35,661 nucleotides of DNA, from the NCBI GenBank assembly GCA_016185625.1, contig JACPND010000028.1:1-35661 (forward strand), in the 5' to 3' direction. The translations under genes were made by a program, and so were the position numbers. The notes beneath the pieces were generated by a model. That model was not told the origin of the DNA and did no database searches. It was given only the letters and a program-made list of their open reading frames with translations. Positions 24,097 to 30,554 of the stretch are shown here, in pieces. This DNA comes from Candidatus Woesearchaeota archaeon (GTDB taxonomy: Archaea; Nanobdellota; Nanobdellia; Woesearchaeales; GW2011-AR9). Positions within the stretch are counted from its first letter, which is position 1. Every line of letters begins with the position of its first letter.

Positions 24097-25299
24097 ATGA
24101 CCGTTTACAAGATACAGGACGAACGCCTGCAAGAACCTGAACTGAGACAGTTTTATGCTGATTTGGCTGCCCAGCGCGCTGCCGAAATCAAAGGTGGAAA
24201 AAAATTAGATATACGCGACGTTTGCCATAATGAACTGGAGATGCTGGTGCTTCATGGTGCGCTCTCTGCGGACGTGTTGCAAAAAGGATGGAACTCGTGT
24301 GTTGATTATGTTCAAGGAGGCACGTTCAGAGATGTACGTCGAAGAATTTTGAATGACTTACTGGGTGAAGAGATTGCTTCGCTTGATGTCCCTACACGTG
24401 CAAAGCTCGAAGAAGTGCGAGATCCCGTACTTGACGTGGCTCTGCCCGCAAAAAATGTTTCTGATGTTGATCCGGGACTGTATAACCATTACCATGATCT
24501 GATGGCCTATATGCGGACGCTTACTTTTCTGGAAGTACTGAAAGCAAGCCCGGAAGTTGTCAAGAAGCTTTCCTCTGATTCTTCTCATTTTCCGCACCGC
24601 CTTTTTGAGTCGAAAACGCCGACCATGGCAGAATTAGAGCGGGAGATTGCGGAAGAGTTTCTGACGATGTTTCCAGAAGAGCTTCACGAAAGAATTGCCG
24701 CTATTGACTTATCATTTAAGCGGGTTAATGGTCTGTCAACTTTTCATAAATCGCTCGGAAAATTCAGGATTCCTCAAAATGTAGCCTATTGCTTTACGGA
24801 AGCCGCATCAGAAGCCGAATTGAATTTATTTTCCGAGATAAAAAGTGTCGTCTATTCTACGCTTCTGGACTATACTTCCCTTGCGCAGAACACGCTGCAC
24901 GACGCAGGCAAAACCGGAAAAGCGTTATCGCATTACAAATCTCAAGGAGGGAAACTTGGATTCTCTCCTGCTGAATACGCGACCATCCTGACTCAGGTTG
25001 CGAATTATGCCCGGAATCAAATTTTAGGCCACTGGAGCAAAGGAAATAATTTTCAGCCGCCGCTCGCTCGCAGGCTGGGAATGAAAATTCAGGTAGAGGA
25101 TGAACGTCTGACCATCACCTATCGAGGAAACATGGAAACATACCGAAAAGATTCATCGTTACTGAACACCACGGCGTACTTTCCGCTCTGCGTCCTGCTG
25201 CTGAATAGGGCGTATCAGGGTGTCAGGGAATTGGCGGAAGGAGGAGAAAGAATAACGTCAACAACAGTGGAAAGCAATCCTCAGCCAAATGCAGTATAA
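24097..25299 (+). CDS. hypothetical helical protein, 400 aa
   Basis: I do not recognise this protein. It has no signal peptide or clear membrane segment and is predominantly helical, with a C-terminal part containing YRGNMETYRKDSSLLNTTAYFP. Cys and His are scattered without a zinc pattern. TATA aaatttataaag at 24061-24072 gives its own promoter. It lies between DUF357 and a TrmB regulator whose promoter shares the same layout, so it appears monocistronic. Confidence 0.65.
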   Translation: MTVYKIQDERLQEPELRQFYADLAAQRAAEIKGGKKLDIRDVCHNELEMLVLHGALSADVLQKGWNSCVDYVQGGTFRDVRRRILNDLLGEEIASLDVPTRAKLEEVRDPVLDVALPAKNVSDVDPGLYNHYHDLMAYMRTLTFLEVLKASPEVVKKLSSDSSHFPHRLFESKTPTMAELEREIAEEFLTMFPEELHERIAAIDLSFKRVNGLSTFHKSLGKFRIPQNVAYCFTEAASEAELNLFSEIKSVVYSTLLDYTSLAQNTLHDAGKTGKALSHYKSQGGKLGFSPAEYATILTQVANYARNQILGHWSKGNNFQPPLARRLGMKIQVEDERLTITYRGNMETYRKDSSLLNTTAYFPLCVLLLNRAYQGVRELAEGGERITSTTVESNPQPNAV

Positions 25300-25322
25300 C
25301 CACTTAAAAGTACTAAATCGAC

Positions 25323-25338
25323 CGAAAGATTTATAAAG
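25323..25338 (+). promoter_or_regulatory. promoter of the TrmB-type regulator
   Basis: A cgaaag BRE and atttataaag TATA stand about 90 nt before the ATG, leaving a leader of about 60 nt. The leader contains GGAGGA twice, the second just ahead of the start, and the palindrome TGTATACA at 25398-25405, a possible operator for autoregulation. Confidence 0.5.
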
Positions 25339-25424
25339 AAAAGCCTATTCTAACCGCTAAGTAACAATAATAAAATCGTTCCGGGGAGGAGTTTAGGTGT
25401 ATACAACCCACGGAGGAATATACC

Positions 25425-26216
25425 ATGATCGTACAAAAGGATTTTTTGAACAAACTCAAGGACTTTGGTTTAAATAGTTATGAGAGCAAACTTTGGATCG
25501 CGCTGTTATCACGGGGTGTCTCTACTGCCGGCGAATTATCTGATATCTCAAATGTACCTAGAAGCCGAGCATATGACGTTCTGGAATCATTAGAAAAGAA
25601 AGGCTTTATCATTGTCAAAGTGGGCAAGCCGATAAAGTATTTGGCGGTTCCTCCGGCGGAAGTCGTGGAGCGCGTCAAGAAGAAAGTGTTTGAAGATGCA
25701 GAACTACAGAACAAAATCTTATCCAGCCTCAAAGGCAGTGAAGTTCTGGATGAACTGAATACCTTGCATACCGAAGGCATTAAGTTAGTTGATCCTACCG
25801 ATAGGAGTGGAGCCTTCCGGGGACGCGAGAAAGTCTATGAGCATCTGGTGACGTTAATCAAGAATGCGCAGAAGAGCGTCGTGGTTATGACTACGAAAGA
25901 AGGCTTTGAACGCAAGTACGACGTGCTTAATGCTCCGTTGAAGAAAGCAGCGAAGGCTGGCGTTGATGTCCGCTTTTTCGTGCCGCAGACGGCGAACAAG
26001 GATTTGGTCAAGGAAGCGCAGAAGTTTGCTTCCGTGAAGTTCCACAAGGACGAAAACTGCACGCGCTTTTGTATCGTGGACAAGCTCCATCTCGTGTTCA
26101 TGCTGACGGACGACAAGAAAGTCCATAAGAGTTACGACAGCGGCGTCTGGGTCGAAGCGCCTCAATTTGCGGAATACTTCACCTCGCTGTTTGAGAAGGA
26201 GTGGAAGAACGGGTAA
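25425..26216 (+). CDS. TrmB-family transcriptional regulator
   Basis: A 263-aa protein. The N-terminal winged helix (about 5-80) reads FGLNSYESKLWIALLSRGVSTAGELSDISNVPRSRAYDVLESLEKKGFI, typical TrmB. A short coiled coil follows, then a C-terminal phospholipase-D-like regulatory domain from about 125, with GREKVYEHLVTLIKNAQKSVVVMTT. TrmB regulators respond to sugars or redox state; the ligand here is unknown and no sugar transporter is adjacent. It is initiated from a GGAGG ribosome site rather than leaderless. Confidence 0.93.
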   Translation: MIVQKDFLNKLKDFGLNSYESKLWIALLSRGVSTAGELSDISNVPRSRAYDVLESLEKKGFIIVKVGKPIKYLAVPPAEVVERVKKKVFEDAELQNKILSSLKGSEVLDELNTLHTEGIKLVDPTDRSGAFRGREKVYEHLVTLIKNAQKSVVVMTTKEGFERKYDVLNAPLKKAAKAGVDVRFFVPQTANKDLVKEAQKFASVKFHKDENCTRFCIVDKLHLVFMLTDDKKVHKSYDSGVWVEAPQFAEYFTSLFEKEWKNG

Positions 26217-26293
26217 AGACGGCAGGACGCGATTACGAAGCAAGTAAGGTCTAACTCTTGGCTGCATCACGTACAAAACGGATTGTGCCGTAA

Positions 26294-26608
26294 TCAAATC
26301 TCGATACCTTCTTGTATTGCTTCCTTGATTACTCCTATTTTCGCTTTTCTTTCCTCAAATTCTTTAGGCGTCAAACAAATAATGTCCCTGGGTGCAGGAA
26401 TTTTTCGTTTGAGAAAATATATTCTTGCGGCACGTTTTTCCCTGTCAACATTTTTAAATTTTGGACTTATTATTAAAAAATCATAATCACTCGTTTTCTT
26501 GGCTTTTTTCTTGGCTCTCGAACCAAATAGAATAATTGTACAGGGAGAGATATTTTTCCTTACTACTCGTGCAAAAGAGGAGATTATTCGATCTTTTCTT
26601 GAACCCAT
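26294..26608 (-). CDS. MNT-type minimal nucleotidyltransferase
   Basis: A 104-aa minimal nucleotidyltransferase with the motif ILFGSRAKKKAKKTSDYDFLII (GSRA...SDYD) near residues 26-47. In MNT/HEPN modules this protein is the antitoxin and can AMP-modify the HEPN toxin. It overlaps the upstream HEPN frame by 25 nt, the standard module order. The catalytic residues look complete, while the partner is disrupted. Confidence 0.9.
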   Translation of the reverse strand: MGSRKDRIISSFARVVRKNISPCTIILFGSRAKKKAKKTSDYDFLIISPKFKNVDREKRAARIYFLKRKIPAPRDIICLTPKEFEERKAKIGVIKEAIQEGIEI

Positions 26609-26964
26609 TGTAGAATGACCTCCCCCTCTTTAAGATGTACTTCAGCTTTTGCAAGATTATAATATTTTGCAGGGATTTCAGGAAGTACTCCGGGATAACG
26701 CATGGGGATGTAGGTTACGCTTAATTTTCCCGCACAAGATAAAATATTTTCTGGCGCTTTTACCAGCCGCCCTAATTCCACTAAATCATGTATTTTTAGA
26801 GGAGTTTTTTTTAAAATTTGCATATAAAGCGCTTTTAGTGCCTTTTCTGCACACTGCTGAGAGAATAAGACCGAAGCATAGAAATTAGCACTTAAAATAT
26901 TATCCTGCGCCGTCTTACGATCTGCAATTGCCTGCTCAGGCCAATTCAGGATTTCTTATCGCAT
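26584..26964 (-). pseudogene. HEPN-domain toxin gene with a stop at codon 3
   Basis: The in-frame reading from 26955 gives WPEQAIADRKTAQDNILSAN, then FYASVLFSQQCAEKALKALY and the rest of a HEPN domain (KTPLKIHDLVELGRLV, TYIPMRYPGVLPEIP). The only proper start is ATG 26964, at the right distance from TATA ttatataaaac (26985-26995), but it reads ATG-CGA-TAA. The next in-frame ATG is 26823, which loses the first two helices. This suggests a nonsense mutation. A non-AUG start (CTG at 26949) or readthrough cannot be excluded. The minimal 79-aa frame is 26584-26823. I see no canonical RX4-6H motif. Confidence 0.7.
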
Positions 26965-27070
26965 AGAAGAGAAATACGTGCTAGTTATATAAAACTTTTC
27001 AGATTGGCGATGATTTCATGAGATCCGTTGTGGAAGAAATATTTAAATATATCAGAAAAAGCATTTTTTT

Positions 27071-27793
27071 GTGGTAAATGCACTGGAGATTAAGAATCTG
27101 GTAAAAGTCATCACGCAGAAAAAGAGGGAAGTATTTCGCTTGGACATCCCTCATCTCCAGGTTCACGAAGGCGACTTATTCGCCCTTCTCGGCCCGAATG
27201 GTTCGGGAAAGACCACGCTGATTTACGCTTTATTAGGATTGATGAAACCTGACCAGGGCACGATTGCCATTCTGGGCAAAAATCCCTGGGACAAAAATGC
27301 CCTGCGCGAAGTCAATTTTCTTCTTACAGACCAGTCAGAACCATGGCCCATGCGCGTGAGGGACATTCTTGATTTTTACGCCGATGTCTATGAAGTGAAA
27401 GATAAGAAGGAGCGAATTGAAGAGCTTGCTGAATTGCTGAACTTGCAGAAACTGTTGGAACAGCCGCTGTATAAATGTTCTTCCGGAGAGCAAACGCGGG
27501 TGATGATTGCGAAAGCCTTGATTAACAAACCGCATTTATTACTACTGGATGAGCCGACGCATAATCTGGACACCAGCACTGCAGAAAAACTGCGGACTTT
27601 TCTCCTGAAGTTAAACCAAGAGGGAACAACCATTTTCTTCACCAGCCATATGGTCGCTGAGATCGAACGGCTGGCTAAGAGAGTAGCGTTTATTAAGAAT
27701 GGAACAATTCAGGAAATTTTAACGAAGAGTGCGATAAAGAAAAAATACGGATCGGTGCGGCAATTCATGAATCAGCGATCACACGAAACATGA
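27071..27793 (+). CDS. ABC transporter ATP-binding protein
   Basis: The 240-aa ATPase has Walker A LGPNGSGKTT (about 38-47), an SSGEQTR signature (LSGGQ variant), Walker B LLLLDEPTHNLD and an H-loop FFTSH. It powers the adjacent permease. GTG 27071 is preceded by TATA aatatttaaatatatc (27037-27052), a leaderless start. The stop overlaps the permease ATG (ATGA). Confidence 0.93.
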   Translation: MVNALEIKNLVKVITQKKREVFRLDIPHLQVHEGDLFALLGPNGSGKTTLIYALLGLMKPDQGTIAILGKNPWDKNALREVNFLLTDQSEPWPMRVRDILDFYADVYEVKDKKERIEELAELLNLQKLLEQPLYKCSSGEQTRVMIAKALINKPHLLLLDEPTHNLDTSTAEKLRTFLLKLNQEGTTIFFTSHMVAEIERLAKRVAFIKNGTIQEILTKSAIKKKYGSVRQFMNQRSHET

Positions 27794-28563
27794 GATGGAC
27801 ACGAATTGCGAGTCTGGTAAGACGGGATTATCGCTGCTTCCAGAACAGCAGATGGAAATGGATGGAAGTATTTTATTTTCCCATCACCTCAGTCATTATC
27901 TGGGGCTTGTTTGCACTCTGGAGCCATGAACTGGGAACCGAATTGGGAAAAATAGCCGTTATTCTCAATATTTTCTGGTCGTATGTGTATATCGTACAGT
28001 CTACTGCGGATATTCAGGTAAATGAAGACATGTGGGCGAAAAGCGGACGAAACGTCTTCGCTGCCGGCGTGACGGTGTGGGAGTATATCACTGCGCACAG
28101 CTTGTTTTCGCTCTTGGTCTCCATTCCGGCACTGTTGCTGATCCTGCTGGTGAGTTATGTTTTCTTCGGGCTGAATTTTATGGTCGCTCAGCCGCTCCAG
28201 ACACTCCATCTGCTGACGATTACAGCCTTTGTAGGTGTGACCTGGGGCATCATCATCGGGGCAATCTTATTTCTCGCCGGACGCGATTTTGCCTTCCTGT
28301 CCTGGTCGGTGTTTCAATTGTTTATCATGCTCTCCTTCCCGCTGTTTCCAGTGAGCTTGTTGCCAACCGGTGTGCAAACCATCGCTGGATTAATGCCGCT
28401 GACGTCTATCTTTGAAGCAGTGCGCCATTTTGCAGTAGGAGAAAGCATAGTGTTGGGAAAAGCGTGGATCCTTTCGGTGATGTATTTTGCATTCTCGCTG
28501 CTGTTCTATTGGTGGGCGACAGATTATGCAAAGAAGACAGGAAAACTGGTAAAGAGTTTTTGA
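27790..28563 (+). CDS. ABC-2 type permease
   Basis: A 257-aa membrane protein with about six hydrophobic segments: VIIWGLFALW, VILNIFWSYVYIV, LFSLLVSIPALLLILLVSY, LTITAFVGVTWGIIIGAIL, FQLFIMLSFPLFPVSLLP and ILSVMYFAFSLLFYWW. GLMPLTSIFEAVR is typical of ABC-2 exporters. With the ATPase (4-nt overlap) it forms a two-gene exporter of unknown cargo. The 3' end is followed by a 20-nt imperfect tandem repeat (28559-28597) that includes its stop codon. Confidence 0.92.
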   Translation: MRWTRIASLVRRDYRCFQNSRWKWMEVFYFPITSVIIWGLFALWSHELGTELGKIAVILNIFWSYVYIVQSTADIQVNEDMWAKSGRNVFAAGVTVWEYITAHSLFSLLVSIPALLLILLVSYVFFGLNFMVAQPLQTLHLLTITAFVGVTWGIIIGAILFLAGRDFAFLSWSVFQLFIMLSFPLFPVSLLPTGVQTIAGLMPLTSIFEAVRHFAVGESIVLGKAWILSVMYFAFSLLFYWWATDYAKKTGKLVKSF

Positions 28564-28597
28564 TCCTATCTTAATAAATTTGATCCTATCCTGATAA
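28559..28597. repeat. 20-nt imperfect tandem repeat at the permease 3' end
   Basis: TTTGATCCTATCTTAATAA (28559-28577) and TTTGATCCTATCCTGATAA (28579-28597) differ at two positions. The first copy spans the permease stop codon. A short duplication after the stop, comparable with the one after rps10. Confidence 0.6.
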
Positions 28598-28642
28598 TAA
28601 TCTCTCGCCTATTTTCCTGGGAAGATTTCTTTATTCAGCACA

Positions 28643-28658
28643 CAAAATTTTATAAATC
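28643..28658 (+). promoter_or_regulatory. promoter of tRNA-Tyr
   Basis: The sequence caaaattttataaatc provides a TATA centred about 27 nt before the tRNA 5' end (28680), so the transcript may start at or near the mature end. Confidence 0.6.
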
Positions 28659-28679
28659 ACCCTCTTATCTGCCGTTCAT

Positions 28680-28829
28680 CCCCTCTTAGTTCAGCGGCCA
28701 GAACACTCGGCTGTAGCAGTGGTGTGACAATCGTCTTAGCGACGTCTGGATGAAACACGATCAGCTTGTGGTCACCGAGGAATCCCCGGTTCGAACTCAA
28801 AGGACAGTATGAAAATCCGGGAGAGGGGA
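28680..28829 (+). tRNA. tRNA-Tyr (GTA) with two introns
   Basis: Acceptor stem CCCCTCT/AGAGGGG (C1-G72 as in archaeal tRNA-Tyr), D-stem GTTC/GAAC, anticodon stem CTCGG/CCGAG, T-stem CCCGG/CCGGG, discriminator A. Anticodon GTA is at 28713-28715. Intron 1 at 28717-28773 (57 nt) is the usual 37/38 type. Intron 2 at 28796-28815 (20 nt) lies in the T-loop between positions 59 and 60. TTCG (54-57) pairs with intron TGAA, leaving bulges AAC and AAT, each cut after its second base. A T-run at 28830-28835 follows as terminator. CCA is not encoded. Confidence 0.93.
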
Positions 28830-28835
28830 TTTTTT
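28830..28835 (+). terminator. T-run terminator of tRNA-Tyr
   Basis: Six T residues directly after the discriminator base; T-runs alone suffice for archaeal termination. Confidence 0.5.
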
Positions 28836-28888
28836 ATCTGTTTCTCTCTTTCAGAACCTTTATTAAATGGTTAAGCTGTGCTTAGGCC

Positions 28889-29194
28889 ATGACGGAATTA
28901 TATCCCCTTAATGATCTTCAGAGACTGGGTGCAGGAAAAGGAACGTGTCTGGAAATATATCTGCTGGCTGGCGCTGTGCAGGAGGAGACAGAGTACTATA
29001 CAGAATACAAAGCTCCTGAGGGAACAGAACCGAAGAAATCATATTCTCTCCTTGGTTACGTTGTTGCTTTCGATGCAGATTTTTTGGAGATCTCTCAGGG
29101 CTGGAACCATGACCAGGAAGTACGAAGCGGTGACCGTATCCGCGTTTACAGAAGTGCTATCTATGACTGCCGGATTTTAACAGAACAAAAGTAA
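28889..29194 (+). CDS. hypothetical protein, 101 aa
   Basis: A soluble, Tyr- and acid-rich protein (MTELYPLNDLQRLGAGKGTC, later FLEISQGWNHDQEVRSGDRIRVYRS). I recognise no family; its predicted beta-rich C-terminus might be a small barrel. TATA ctttattaaatgg at 28858-28870 lies 19-31 nt ahead of the ATG. A second overlapping plus-strand frame is a shadow. Confidence 0.55.
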   Translation: MTELYPLNDLQRLGAGKGTCLEIYLLAGAVQEETEYYTEYKAPEGTEPKKSYSLLGYVVAFDADFLEISQGWNHDQEVRSGDRIRVYRSAIYDCRILTEQK

Positions 29195-29242
29195 TACGCA
29201 ATGGCGGCTTACTGTTTTTTTTATGCCCTAATCATCTGGTTC

Positions 29243-29653
29243 TTAAATTCGCAGATACCACTGTCGGAGATAGCACATGAGTCCAACATCCCCGTTGATT
29301 CTCGTGAGCATTCCTACTTTTTTTCCATTATAACATGCCACGATTGCTGGTACGGCGATTTCTTGCTTTCCAAAAGAACTCCACAGAGATGGATTGTCAG
29401 AGGAGATATACGCGCCCTGTACGTTCTGCCTTTGAAGGAACTGTTGTATTTCATCCGTTGCTAAACGGCTGTCCAGATCAAGGCAGTCCGGAGAATCGTT
29501 GACAAACACCACCAAATGCTTCCCCTGCTGCAGTGCAGCCGGAAGTGTTTCGGCGTGAGTATCGATACTTTCGGTACTGAGTACCGGAAACGCCCTTAAT
29601 TTATGATGTGGTGCTTGCGGTGTTGGTGGTTGTACCGGCGCAGAGTATACCAT
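29243..29653 (-). CDS. thioredoxin-fold-like protein
   Basis: A 136-aa protein from ATG 29653. After a Pro-rich start it reads KHLVVFVNDSPDCLDLDSRL and then FGKQEIAVPAIVACYNGKKVGML, which looks like a thioredoxin-type fold: strand, helix, then a cis-Pro VPAIV and GKKVG. There is no CxxC (CLDLD instead), so redox activity is doubtful. A longer frame to 29731 is possible, but TTTAAATG-type TATA at 29676-29685 (minus strand) places the start at 29653. It might be a UAS/thioredoxin-like binding protein. Confidence 0.6.
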   Translation of the reverse strand: MVYSAPVQPPTPQAPHHKLRAFPVLSTESIDTHAETLPAALQQGKHLVVFVNDSPDCLDLDSRLATDEIQQFLQRQNVQGAYISSDNPSLWSSFGKQEIAVPAIVACYNGKKVGMLTRINGDVGLMCYLRQWYLRI

Positions 29654-29767
29654 AATGAGTAAATAGAATATATACTCATTTAAAAATATTCTGAATTTAT
29701 GATACAGGAAGAAGAGTGTCAGCAAAAACAATCATCTTTTCATTTGCCGGCACAATCCAAAACACAA

Positions 29768-29787
29768 AGTGAAGAAACTACTTCACT
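29768..29787. repeat. hairpin AGTGAAG/CTTCACT
   Basis: A perfect 7-bp inverted repeat with loop AAACTA. On the minus strand it is followed by a T-rich stretch, so it could terminate a transcript coming from the structured element at 29822-29955. Confidence 0.4.
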
Positions 29788-29795
29788 GGTGCACA

Positions 29796-29815
29796 GATGA
29801 GGTCGTTGCCTCATC
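29796..29815. repeat. hairpin GATGAGG/CCTCATC
   Basis: A perfect 7-bp inverted repeat with loop TCGTTG, directly beside the large hairpin at 29822-29955. Confidence 0.4.
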
Positions 29816-29821
29816 TTGTGA

Positions 29822-29955
29822 GTGAGTGATGTGCCGCAGTTCGGGTGGATTAATCGTAGTGATTTCGCAGCATCTCGCTGCGTTTATAGTGCTAATCCAA
29901 CCTCCGAACAGCATTATACTTTCTCCCTCACTGCACTCCTTGGCACATCACTCAC
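29822..29955 (-). ncRNA. candidate structured RNA or inverted-repeat element
   Basis: A 134-nt region closed by a perfect 14-bp inverted repeat, GTGAGTGATGTGCC (29822-29835) with GGCACATCACTCAC (29942-29955). Nested inside are GTTCGG (839-844)/CCGAAC (904-909), TGGATTA (846-852)/TAATCCA (893-899) and CGCAGC (866-871)/GCTGCG (877-882), numbers offset by 29000. There is no ORF of note. The minus strand is preferred because a TATA-like TTTATAAA at about 29977-29984 is 22-29 nt ahead of the outer arm; the same box also drives the tRNA on the plus strand. It matches no 5S, SRP or RNase P core that I can see. A MITE-like relic is the main alternative. Confidence 0.5.
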
Positions 29956-29969
29956 AAACGGCCATTTGC

Positions 29970-29988
29970 CGAAAGCTTTATAAATAAA
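29970..29988 (+). promoter_or_regulatory. strong promoter of the tRNA-Asp/tRNA-Lys/rpoH cluster
   Basis: The sequence cgaaagctttataaataaa has the same BRE/TATA core as the tuf and rpl7ae promoters. Expected start is near 30008, leaving about 55 nt of leader before tRNA-Asp. The leader contains GGGCAT (30015-30020), which could pair with ATGCCC at the tRNA 5' end (30062-30067). Confidence 0.65.
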
Positions 29989-30063
29989 CCCCTGTTTTAA
30001 AGCCAAACATGGCCGGGCATTTTCTCTACAGCGTTGTTTTGCAGTAGAAGATGCTACGTCTAT

Positions 30064-30175
30064 GCCCTGGTAGTGTAGCGGCCTAGCATGGAGCCCTGTC
30101 GTCGACAAGGCAGCAAGGCTCCGACCCGGGTTCAAAATGCTCAAAAGAGGGGCTATGAGACTCCCGGCCAGGGCG
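30064..30175 (+). tRNA. tRNA-Asp (GTC) with two introns
   Basis: Acceptor GCCCTGG/CCAGGGC, anticodon stem GAGCC/GGCTC, T-stem CCGGG/CCCGG, discriminator G. Anticodon GTC is at 30098-30100. Intron 1 at 30102-30115 (14 nt, 37/38): CTGT (32-35) pairs with GCAG, leaving bulges CGT and CAA, a textbook bulge-helix-bulge. Intron 2 at 30137-30161 (25 nt, 59/60 in the T-loop): TTCA (54-57) pairs with TGAG, bulges AAA and ACT. The D-stem is weak (GTGT/GCAT). CCA is not encoded. Only 17 nt separate it from tRNA-Lys, so the two are probably one transcript. Confidence 0.93.
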
Positions 30176-30192
30176 TCCCTTTCGGGGGAAAT

Positions 30193-30320
30193 GGGCCGGT
30201 AGCTCAGCTTGGTAGAGCGCTTGACTTTTAGACAAGCGAGGATATCAAGCGGTCGCGGGTTCAAAAGCAGGTAACCTATGCTGAAAGATAGGTTGCTATA
30301 TGAAAGTCCCGTCCGGCCCG
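30193..30320 (+). tRNA. tRNA-Lys (TTT) with two introns
   Basis: Acceptor GGGCCGG/CCGGCCC, D-arm GCTC/GAGC, anticodon stem CTTGA/TCAAG, T-stem GCGGG/CCCGT, discriminator G. Anticodon TTT is at 30227-30229. Intron 1 at 30231-30243 (13 nt, 37/38): CTTT pairs with GAGG, bulges TAG and ATA. Intron 2 at 30266-30306 (41 nt, 59/60): TTCA pairs with TGAA, bulges AAA and AGT; it carries an internal AACCTAT/ATAGGTT hairpin. The mature sequence is an ordinary archaeal tRNA-Lys. It ends 12 nt before the rpoH start. Confidence 0.94.
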
Positions 30321-30332
30321 CTCATATTGACC

Positions 30333-30554
30333 ATGGAACATCGCCTCATCCCACCCCATAGTAAATTGAACGAATCGGAAAAGAAGCAGCTCTTGGAAAA
30401 ATATAATCTCTCCGTGAAAGACCTTCCAAAAATCATCAAGGATGATCCCGCCTTGGGAAAAATACAGGTAAAGGCGGGAGATATCATCAAAATCGAACGA
30501 AAGAGCCCAACCGCTGGCCTTTCCTATTATTATCGTGTGGTTGTTGAAGAATGA
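30333..30554 (+). CDS. rpoH: RNA polymerase subunit H
   Basis: A 73-aa small RNA polymerase subunit (Rpb5 C-terminal homologue): EHRLIPPHSKLNESEKKQLL, later DPALGKIQVKAGDIIKIERKSPTAGLSYYYRVV, the canonical ending. A longer frame starts at 30300, but its first 11 codons overlap the 3' end of tRNA-Lys, so ATG 30333 is the start. Its stop overlaps the rpoB'' start (ATGA). It begins the conserved rpoH-rpoB-rpoA order. Confidence 0.96.
   Translation: MEHRLIPPHSKLNESEKKQLLEKYNLSVKDLPKIIKDDPALGKIQVKAGDIIKIERKSPTAGLSYYYRVVVEE

Noticed and set aside
26217-26293. GATTACG/CGTAATC inverted repeat after the TrmB gene
   Set aside because: Only 7 bp with a spacer of about 50 nt and competing pairings; likely chance or a weak terminator.
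28717-28773. Box C/D guide RNA inside the tRNA-Tyr 37/38 intron
   Set aside because: GGATGAA vaguely resembles a C box, but no matching D box and no D'/C' pair could be found.
29822-29955. 5S rRNA, SRP RNA or RNase P RNA
   Set aside because: A CCGAAC string recalls 5S loop C, but the helix order, length and conserved cores of all three RNAs are absent.
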